From Thermoplasmata archaeon (GTDB lineage: Archaea; Thermoplasmatota; Thermoplasmata; RBG-16-68-12): DNA of 11,094 nucleotides. The stretch is taken from positions 1 to 11,094 of the forward strand of contig JAJYKG010000050.1 in the NCBI GenBank assembly GCA_021788795.1, given 5' to 3'. Under the pieces are notes generated by a model that saw only the letters and a program-made list of their open reading frames with translations, was not told the DNA's origin and ran no database searches. The first letter of the stretch is position 1; the number at the start of each line of letters is the position of its first letter. This document shows positions 1-6,635 of the stretch, one piece after another. Made by a program: the position numbers and the translations under genes.

Positions 1-27
1 GGCGACCCCCGCAGGCGCACACTGATC

Positions 28-44
28 GGGAAGGCGCTATAAAC
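28..44 (+). promoter_or_regulatory. putative archaeal promoter (BRE/TATA) for otsAB
   Basis: An AT-rich island, TATAAAC at 38-44, stands out in very GC-rich sequence and is preceded by the purine-rich GGGAAG at 28-33. The 4-nt spacing matches the elements upstream of the 16S gene, the 4315 gene and the ATPase gene. Transcription would be expected to begin about 25 nt downstream, near 65, giving a leader of roughly 110 nt before the GTG at 174. This is inferred from sequence pattern only. Confidence 0.4.
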
Positions 45-173
45 ACTTTCTCGGGTGCGGCCTCTGGGTCTTCCAAAACGGCGGTCCCGTACGGCCGAAA
101 CAGCAAAGACAGATGGGCGCATTCGCCCTCGGCAGGTGTTCCCGGTCCGCGGGCGCCCTGGGGGGAACCCGTC

Positions 174-2357
174 GTGCTTCTGGTTTCCAACCGCCTCCCC
201 GTCACCATCGCCCACCGCCGGGGCGAGCTCGCGTACGAGCCGTCCCCGGGGGGCCTAGCCGTGGGGCTCGACGCCTTCCGGCGCGAGCACACCGCGCGGT
301 GGGTCGGGTGGCCGGGCGACGTCGCCGACGCGGACCGGCGGCGCGTGCAGCGCCGCCTGCGCGCAGACTTCGCCTGCTACCCCGTGTTCCTGCCGCGGGA
401 GACGGCGAGGCGGTACTACGGCGGCTTCTCGAACCGGACCCTCTGGCCCCTCTTCCACTCCTTCCCCAACTTCGCGCGCTACGACGCGGAGGATTGGGAG
501 GCGTACAAGAAGGTGAACCGCCGCTTCGCGTCGCGCATCCTGGAGCTGGCGGAGCCCGACGAGCCGATTTGGGTCCACGACTACCACCTCATGCTCGTCC
601 CGGGCTACGTCCGCGCCGAGCGGCCCGAGGCGAAGATCGGCTTCTTCCTGCACATCCCCTTCCCGCCCTACACGGACCTGCGGCAGCTGCCCTGGTGCCG
701 CGAGATCGTCCAGTCCCTCTTGGGCGCGGACCTGGTCGGCTTCCACACGTTCGACGACGCCCAGGCGTTCCTCGGCGGCGTGCGCCGCCTCCTCGGGCTC
801 GACAACGAGATCGGCCAGGTCGTCGTCGGGCGCCGGGTCATCGAGGTGGACGTCTTCCCCATGGGTGCGGACGTGCGTCGGATTGTGGCTGCCACGCGAG
901 CCGACGACGCCGCGGCACGGGTCGCCCGGATTCGCGAGGACCTCCGCGCCGCCAAGCTCGTCTTCTCTCTCTCCCGTCTGGACTACACGAAGGGGATCCC
1001 GCAGGCCCTGCACGGCGTCGCGCGGTTCCTCCAGGACAACCCGGGATGGCGCGGTCGCTTCGCCTTCCACCTCGTCGTCGTCCCGTCCCGGGACATCCTC
1101 GACCGCTACGCGCAGGAGAAGCGGGAGATCGATCGGCTCTGCGGAGAGATCAACAGCGCGTACGGGGCCTTCGACTGGACGCCGATCCGCTACGTCTACC
1201 GGTATCTGGACTTCGACGAGCTCATCGCGCTCTACCGCGCCGCGGACGTCGCCCTCATCACGCCGCTGCGGGACGGCATGAACCTCGTGGCGAAGGAGTA
1301 CCTCGTGGCCAAGGAGGATTTGCACGGCGCGCTCATCCTGAGCGAGATGGCGGGCGCCTCCCGCGAGCTCCACGAGGCCCTCGTGGTCAACCCGAACAGC
1401 GAGTCCGAGATCGCCGACGCGCTGCGCCAGGCCCTGGAGATGCCCGATGCCGAGCAGGTTCGCCGGAACCGACTCATGCGCGCCCGGCTCGAGGACTACG
1501 ACGTCCGCCGGTGGGCGGCCCATTTCCTCGAGCGGCTCGAGGAGTCCGTCGCCCACTCCCGCGCCCTGGCGGTCCGCATCCTTTCGAAGGACGACCGGGA
1601 ATCGATCGTCGCGGCCTACGGGCGCGCAGGCCGCCGGCTCCTCCTCCTTGACTACGACGGCACCCTCGCGCCCTTCACCGCAGACCCGGGGACCGCGCGG
1701 CCGTCCCCCCGGGCCCTGTCCCTCCTGAAGGGGCTGTGCGCGGACCCGAGGAACCGCGTGGTGCTCGTCACCGGGAGGAAGCGGGACAGCCTTTCCGAGT
1801 GGTTCGAGGGGCTGCCGATGAACCTGGTCGCGGAGAACGGGGTCTGGACGAAGGAGGTGGGCGGCGCGGAGTGGACCGCGACGATCCCCATCGACGGCCG
1901 CTGGAAAGACCGCGTCCGCCCGATCCTCCAGCGCTTCGTGAACCGCGTCCCCGGGTCGGCGATCGAAGAGAAGGACACGTCCCTCGTGTGGCACTATCGC
2001 CGCGTGAACCTCGGGACCGGCGCACTCGCGGCGCAAGAGCTCACGGACACCCTCACGAACCTGACGGCGAACCTCGACCTGGTCGTCCTCACGGGGAACC
2101 GGGTCGTGGAGGTGCGGACGAGTCTCATGAGCAAGGGGACGTACTTCCAGACGTACCTCGCGAAGGAGGCCTGGGACTTCATCCTGGCCATCGGGGACGA
2201 CTGGACCGATGAGAGCCTCTTCGCCGCGCTGCCCCCCGAGAGCGCCTCGATCCGGATCGGCCTGACCGCGTCCACGGCCCGGTTCAACGTCGAGTCCATC
2301 GAGGACGCGCTCGGCCTGCTCGAGCGCCTCGCGGCGGCGGGACACGGGCCCGCCTGA
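174..2357 (+). CDS. otsAB: bifunctional trehalose-6-phosphate synthase/phosphatase (OtsA-OtsB fusion)
   Basis: This cytoplasmic enzyme makes trehalose in two steps: a GT20 glycosyltransferase joins a nucleotide-activated glucose to glucose-6-phosphate, then a HAD-type phosphatase removes the phosphate. Residues 1 to about 470 are the synthase. They carry SNRLPV near the N-terminus (R7), HDYH with D136, H160 in LHIPFP, R268 and K273 in SRLDYTKG, and D367/E375 in RDGMNLVAKE. The R-K spacing of 5 and D-E spacing of 8 match the E. coli OtsA active site (R262/K267, D361/E369). Residues from about 485 to 727 are the phosphatase, with DYDGTL (D493, D495), a TGR motif and GDDWTDE (D675, D676). Both active sites look intact. 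GTG at 174 is the only in-frame start candidate; it lies 7 nt after a G-rich stretch and puts SNRLPV where the family expects it. The frame is open back to the window edge but contains no other start codon. The nearest downstream gene is the 16S rRNA, so this is probably monocistronic. Trehalose is a compatible solute, suggesting a stress role. Confidence 0.95.
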   Translation: MLLVSNRLPVTIAHRRGELAYEPSPGGLAVGLDAFRREHTARWVGWPGDVADADRRRVQRRLRADFACYPVFLPRETARRYYGGFSNRTLWPLFHSFPNFARYDAEDWEAYKKVNRRFASRILELAEPDEPIWVHDYHLMLVPGYVRAERPEAKIGFFLHIPFPPYTDLRQLPWCREIVQSLLGADLVGFHTFDDAQAFLGGVRRLLGLDNEIGQVVVGRRVIEVDVFPMGADVRRIVAATRADDAAARVARIREDLRAAKLVFSLSRLDYTKGIPQALHGVARFLQDNPGWRGRFAFHLVVVPSRDILDRYAQEKREIDRLCGEINSAYGAFDWTPIRYVYRYLDFDELIALYRAADVALITPLRDGMNLVAKEYLVAKEDLHGALILSEMAGASRELHEALVVNPNSESEIADALRQALEMPDAEQVRRNRLMRARLEDYDVRRWAAHFLERLEESVAHSRALAVRILSKDDRESIVAAYGRAGRRLLLLDYDGTLAPFTADPGTARPSPRALSLLKGLCADPRNRVVLVTGRKRDSLSEWFEGLPMNLVAENGVWTKEVGGAEWTATIPIDGRWKDRVRPILQRFVNRVPGSAIEEKDTSLVWHYRRVNLGTGALAAQELTDTLTNLTANLDLVVLTGNRVVEVRTSLMSKGTYFQTYLAKEAWDFILAIGDDWTDESLFAALPPESASIRIGLTASTARFNVESIEDALGLLERLAAAGHGPA

Positions 2358-2399
2358 CCCGCCGTGCGGTTGCGCCCGCCCCTCCGGAGCCCTCCGGGT

Positions 2400-2416
2400 C
2401 GAAAGACTCAAATAGC
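2400..2416 (+). promoter_or_regulatory. putative 16S rRNA promoter (BRE + TATA-like box)
   Basis: CGAAAG (2400-2405), a 4-nt gap and AAATAGC (2410-2416) form the clearest BRE/TATA-like element in the 333-nt gap between otsAB and the 16S gene. Initiation about 25 nt downstream would fall near 2435, upstream of the 5' arm of the processing stem at 2603, as a pre-rRNA promoter requires. The CGAAAG-N4-A/T layout recurs upstream of two other genes here. Confidence 0.45.
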
Positions 2417-2435
2417 ACTCGTCTCTATCTGTTGA

Positions 2436-2690
2436 AGGCTCGATAAGGCGGCAGGACGTCGGCAACGACGGAACGTCGCCCGAGCTCGTGAGGCCGCCTT
2501 CGGCGAGGGCCCCGAACCGTGACGGGCCCGTTTCTGATGCGGCCGACATCGTGGAGGTTTGAGAACCCCGCGCGGTTCGTCCGCGCGTGCCCTCTCATTC
2601 CCGACGCTCGCAATCGAAAGGCAGAGGTGCATATCTGCTATCTCGCCAAATTCCTTGATTGATAGCTCAATACACACGTCGTGCGTGATC
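2436..2690 (+). other. 16S rRNA 5' leader (pre-rRNA spacer)
   Basis: This is the rest of the 333-nt stretch between otsAB and mature 16S. No convincing protein gene or tRNA is visible on either strand; short open frames here read across the leader or into the rRNA. Its recognisable content is the 5' arm of the processing stem at 2603-2617, followed by sequence (2621-2641) that pairs imperfectly with the region just before the 3' arm. The leader start is inferred from the putative promoter. Confidence 0.5.
2603..2617 (+). repeat. 5' arm of the 16S pre-rRNA processing stem
   Basis: GACGCTCGCAATCGA here is the exact reverse complement of 4206-4220, downstream of the 16S gene. Such a long-range inverted repeat around an archaeal 16S gene forms the stem cut by the splicing endonuclease, usually at a bulge-helix-bulge, to release pre-16S. 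Inside the 15-bp perfect helix, pairing continues imperfectly: AAG (2618-2620) is unpaired, then 2621-2627 pairs with 4197-4203 with one mismatch, and further weak pairing runs to about 2639/4185. A canonical symmetrical bulge-helix-bulge is not clear by eye. Confidence 0.8.
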
Positions 2691-4158
<1,468 letters not shown>

Positions 4159-4205
4159 AAGCTATCTCAAGGAGGCCTTGGCAAGGTAGAAGTGGGCCTC
4201 GGCCC

Positions 4206-4220
4206 TCGATTGCGAGCGTC
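4206..4220 (+). repeat. 3' arm of the 16S pre-rRNA processing stem
   Basis: TCGATTGCGAGCGTC is the exact reverse complement of 2603-2617. It lies 48 nt past the mature 16S 3' end, a sensible place for the pre-16S cleavage stem. Bases 4185-4203 just before it pair imperfectly with 2621-2639, extending the stem. Confidence 0.8.
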
Positions 4221-4226
4221 TAATCC

Positions 4227-4240
4227 ACCCCTTTTCTTGG
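4227..4240 (+). terminator. probable 16S transcription terminator (T-rich tract)
   Basis: A pyrimidine tract, CACCCCTTTTCTTGG, with a second weaker one shortly after, begins a few nucleotides beyond the 3' arm of the processing stem. Archaeal RNA polymerase terminates at short T-rich stretches, often without a hairpin. The position, just after the last element needed for processing and before the next gene, fits the end of a 16S-only transcript. Confidence 0.45.
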
Positions 4241-4275
4241 CGTCTTCTCCCGGACCGAGGCGTTGTTCGGTCTAG

Positions 4276-4290
4276 CGAAAGCGCGATAAG
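4276..4290 (+). promoter_or_regulatory. putative promoter for the 4315/5307 gene pair
   Basis: CGAAAG (4276-4281), a 4-nt gap and ATAAG (4286-4290) repeat the layout at the 16S promoter. Initiation about 25 nt downstream would fall at about 4310-4315, so the GTG at 4315 would be leaderless or nearly so. The A/T box is short, so this is tentative. Confidence 0.35.
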
Positions 4291-4314
4291 CCGCGGGGTG
4301 TCTCATGAGGGCCC

Positions 4315-5310
4315 GTGGCACGCGACAAGGTTCTCGATTGGCTACTCGAACCAGCCCAGCCATCGATCCGGTACCTCACTCTGACCCAGCTCCTCGGGAA
4401 GAACGAGGCTGACTCCGAGGTCCGCGAGGCGAAAGCCAACATCTCGAAGGCCGGGTGGGTCGCAGACACGCTCGCCCGCCGCGACCCGGGTGGCTGGTGG
4501 GTCCGCGACGGGCACCCGAAGTGGCCCGAGTACACCTCCACGAACTACACCTTGGTCGCCCTCTCCGACCTCGGTGCGACCCGGGAGATACCCGAGGTGC
4601 GCGCGTCGTGTGAATACTGGATGAAGAAGTCCCCACTCAACGGAGGCGGCGTGGGCGGGATGTCGAACGGGCACGGCCACCTCTGCTACACAGGCAATAT
4701 GGCCCGCGCGCTGATCCGCTTTGGGTACAGGGACGATCCGAAGATCCGCAAAGCGCTCGAGTGGCTAGTGCTGACCGCGCACCCGAAGGGCGGGTGGACG
4801 TGCTGGAACTACAAGGACGCGCCCGCGACGGGGCGTACCCTCGACTCCTGGGAGGGTCTGAGCGCCTTCGCCTCGTATCCGAGGTCCAAATGGACGAAGT
4901 CGATTACGGACTGCGTGGAGAAGGGGGCCGAGTTCTTTCTCGAGAAGGAGTTGCACCGCCAAGGAACGCGGTACGAGCCCTGGTACCGCTTCCATTGGCC
5001 GGTCCATTACCGGTACGACCTTCTGGTCGGCCTCGACGTCCTGACCGCCCTCGGCTATGGGGACGATAAGAGGCTCGGCTTCGCCCTCGACCTCCTTCGG
5101 AAGAAGCGGCGGTCCGACGGACGGTGGGCCCTCGACGCAAACCATCCGGATATGACCCCCGCGGCCGCCAAGTGGTACGCCGAGCATCCCCAGAAGCGGC
5201 CGAGCCCGCTCGTGTTTGAGGCTGCGGGCAAGCCGAGCAAGATGATCACGCTCCGCGCGCTCAGGGTCCTTTCCCAAGTCGGTGGAAACTTCCCGGCAGG
5301 GTCGCCTTGA
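4315..5310 (+). CDS. terpenoid-cyclase/prenyltransferase-like alpha/alpha-toroid protein
   Basis: This 331-residue protein, with no visible signal peptide or membrane segment, looks like a helical-repeat member of the squalene-cyclase/prenyltransferase (alpha/alpha-toroid) superfamily. Visible signs are repeated blocks of a helix pair followed by aromatic, glycine-rich turns: GGWWVRDG (about 59-66), HLCYTGNMARALIRFGYRDD (about 122-141), IRKALEWLV then GGWTCWNY, and WALDANHP near 280. The catalytic DxDD motif of squalene-hopene cyclase is not seen, so I do not assign cyclase activity; an uncharacterised binding or enzymatic role is as likely. GTG at 4315 is the first possible start, because an in-frame TGA lies at 4306-4308; GAGGG sits 3 nt upstream. 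Its stop overlaps the TTG start of the phosphoesterase gene, suggesting co-transcription and coupled translation. By eye it is somewhat less GC-rich than otsAB or the ATPase. The gene is convincing; the family call is moderate. Confidence 0.75.
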   Translation: MARDKVLDWLLEPAQPSIRYLTLTQLLGKNEADSEVREAKANISKAGWVADTLARRDPGGWWVRDGHPKWPEYTSTNYTLVALSDLGATREIPEVRASCEYWMKKSPLNGGGVGGMSNGHGHLCYTGNMARALIRFGYRDDPKIRKALEWLVLTAHPKGGWTCWNYKDAPATGRTLDSWEGLSAFASYPRSKWTKSITDCVEKGAEFFLEKELHRQGTRYEPWYRFHWPVHYRYDLLVGLDVLTALGYGDDKRLGFALDLLRKKRRSDGRWALDANHPDMTPAAAKWYAEHPQKRPSPLVFEAAGKPSKMITLRALRVLSQVGGNFPAGSP

Positions 5311-5864
5311 CGCCAGAAGGAATCTCGGCGGAATCCCCGCGGAGTCAAACGACACAGGCGGCATCTCGAGCGGGCTCCACGCGACCCCGATTCGCAATCC
5401 AGAAACACCGGGCGAGGAGTCTCCATTACGATTTCCGGTTGGAGATCGGTGCCGTCCTCGTCTCATGGGCGGTGCCGAAGGGTCCAAGCAAAAATCCCAA
5501 CGTAAGGCGGCTCGCGGTGCGGGTCCCGGACCACCCGATCGATTACCTTCTGTTCGAAAGGGCCTTGCCGGACAGCGACTACGGCGCAGGCGAGGTCATC
5601 GTCTGGGACTTCGGCGACTACGAGCTCGTCGGACCCGAAGGACTTGATGCCGCGACGGCCCTCCGAGACGGGATCATGCGGTTCGCCCTGTACGGGACGA
5701 AGGTCCGGGGACAGTGGGCCATCTTCCGGACGAAGTTCACGGAAGGGGACCGTCAGCATTGGCTCCTGGAGAAGCTCCGGGACGAATTCGCAGAGGCCGG
5801 GTACGACCCGGAAGACGAGCCGAACTCTGCGCTTTCTGGCAAGGTTCTGCGGGCTCGGCGTTGA
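5307..5864 (+). CDS. stand-alone LigD-type DNA 3'-phosphoesterase
   Basis: This is a 185-residue 3'-phosphoesterase (PE) domain protein of the kind fused to bacterial ATP-dependent ligase LigD. PE enzymes are metal-dependent and clean 3' DNA ends by removing a 3' ribonucleotide or 3' phosphate, leaving a 3'-OH suitable for ligation. The active-site pattern is complete: H34, H40, D42, R44, R68, H76 and Y80, each exactly 8 lower than the Pseudomonas LigD residues H42, H48, D50, R52, R76, H84 and Y88. Also present are SWAVPKGPS (53-61) and DYGAGEVIVWDFGDYEL (about 90-106). Residues 1-27 look like a disordered Ser/Thr-rich tail. TTG at 5307 overlaps the previous stop (TTGA); no other in-frame start occurs before the domain, and AGGGT lies 5 nt upstream. 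No ligase, primase-polymerase or Ku gene is in the window. Stand-alone archaeal PE proteins are known. The overlap suggests a functional link to the toroid protein, but its nature is unknown. Confidence 0.9.
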   Translation: MTPEGISAESPRSQTTQAASRAGSTRPRFAIQKHRARSLHYDFRLEIGAVLVSWAVPKGPSKNPNVRRLAVRVPDHPIDYLLFERALPDSDYGAGEVIVWDFGDYELVGPEGLDAATALRDGIMRFALYGTKVRGQWAIFRTKFTEGDRQHWLLEKLRDEFAEAGYDPEDEPNSALSGKVLRARR

Positions 5865-6016
5865 TGCCTCCCCGGTTCCCACGGGCTGTCCGAGGGGAAG
5901 GCCCTCTCCTCCTTGAGCGGTAGAGGCCACTCGGGTGCCCGAGGAGCGCTTCTCTTAGGGCAGGCTCATCGCTGACTCGACGACAGGTCTTTCTAGCGCA
6001 GGTCCCTAGCCCACCC

Positions 6017-6544
6017 GTGCCGGAGGTCCGAGCTCTCCGTATCAACCGCTTCACCGTGATGGCCATGCTTCAAGCGGCTCGGGCCCGCCACATGGGCCTC
6101 TCGGAGGAGTCGGCCTATTCATGGGGACTCAACCGAGCCATCTGGTATGCCGCGGCCAAGCGAGGATTCAGCGGCGGCGGAGGGGGGGCTGGCCAAGGCG
6201 GGGGCGAGGCGAAGGCGAAGCCTGGGGACGTGTTCTACCTGGGGCAGGATTTCGCCTACCGCGACCCGAACAGCCCGAAGGTCGTCTTCACCCTGGGCGG
6301 GAAGACCCAGACCGGGGAAGAGTTCCGCGCCAAGATCGCTTCGCGGTTCGGCGGTGAGCTGAACTTCCGGAAGGCTTGGGACGAAGCGACGAGGATCGTC
6401 TCGGAGGCCGACGAGAATCTCCTGAAGGCCGGGGAGACCTTCTACGCCCTCGTGTACAAACCGCGAAGAGATGATCTGGTCGAGAAGTGGAGGTCGGAGT
6501 TCGCTCCGCCGCGCAAGTCCGCAGACTCCCGGGGAAGTCGCTGA
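6017..6544 (+). CDS. conserved-looking hypothetical protein with Gly-rich hinge
   Basis: I do not recognise a named family. The 175-residue product has an N-terminal helical part (about 1-50, with the aromatic patch YSWGLNRAIWYAAAKRGF), a low-complexity GGGGGAGQGGG hinge (about 53-63), and a C-terminal part (about 68-165) starting GDVFYLGQDFAYRDP. The latter continues with a short beta element (KVVFTLGGK), charged helices, and YKPRRDDLVEKW before a basic tail. There is no signal peptide, membrane segment or cysteine cluster, and it is probably cytoplasmic. The codon pattern and continuous open frame support a real gene. GTG at 6017 is the upstream-most sensible start, but it lacks a well-placed ribosome-binding site. 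A strong GGAGGT at 6022-6027 lies inside the frame, too far from the next starts (GTG 6056, ATG 6059), so the start is uncertain. It is separated from both neighbours (152 nt before, 91 nt after) and may be monocistronic. Confidence 0.75.
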   Translation: MPEVRALRINRFTVMAMLQAARARHMGLSEESAYSWGLNRAIWYAAAKRGFSGGGGGAGQGGGEAKAKPGDVFYLGQDFAYRDPNSPKVVFTLGGKTQTGEEFRAKIASRFGGELNFRKAWDEATRIVSEADENLLKAGETFYALVYKPRRDDLVEKWRSEFAPPRKSADSRGSR

Positions 6545-6591
6545 CGCGGACTGGGGCTCTGGATTCGCCCGCATCCGCCCCCGGGCCCTCA

Positions 6592-6606
6592 CGAAAGCGC
6601 TAAAGC
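6592..6606 (+). promoter_or_regulatory. putative promoter for the P-type ATPase gene
   Basis: CGAAAG (6592-6597), a 4-nt gap and TAAAGC (6601-6606) match the layout at the 16S gene and at 4276. Initiation about 25 nt downstream would give a very short leader before ATG 6636. The A/T box is weak, so this rests mainly on the recurring pattern. Confidence 0.3.
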
Positions 6607-6625
6607 TCGGAGGGCTTTCCCGGCC

Positions 6626-6630
6626 GAGGT
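6626..6630 (+). promoter_or_regulatory. ribosome binding site deciding the ATPase start
   Basis: GAGGT is complementary to the anti-Shine-Dalgarno CACCTCC at the end of the window's own 16S. It lies 5 nt before ATG 6636. This favours 6636 over the ATG at 6471, which would make the protein 55 residues longer and overlap the preceding gene by 74 nt. Confidence 0.6.
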
Positions 6631-6635
6631 TCTTG

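Noticed and set aside
2384..2397. Hairpin CCGGA-GCCC-TCCGG after otsAB as a terminator
   Set aside because: The stem is only 5 bp with no T-run following; short GC hairpins are expected by chance in this composition.
255..2549. 764-codon open frame on the minus strand opposite otsAB
   Set aside because: It mirrors the GC-rich otsAB gene, its product is low-complexity (R, E, D, P rich) with no recognisable motif, and the plus-strand protein has two intact enzyme domains.
4159..4314. A tRNA or the start of 23S rRNA downstream of 16S
   Set aside because: No T-loop GTTCRANNC motif with pairing arms and no 23S-like sequence is seen; the space holds the processing stem, a T-rich tract and a promoter-like element.
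5892..5943. Two small hairpins (GAGGG/CCCTC at 5892-5906 and CTCGG/CCGAG at 5930-5943) in the gap after the phosphoesterase gene
   Set aside because: The stems are 5 bp, no T-rich tract follows either, and the gap shows no tRNA or other structured RNA; too weak to call terminators or an RNA element.
6471..6635. Upstream extension of the ATPase to an ATG at 6471
   Set aside because: The extra 55 residues are low-complexity and overlap the preceding gene, while ATG 6636 has a well-placed GAGGT.
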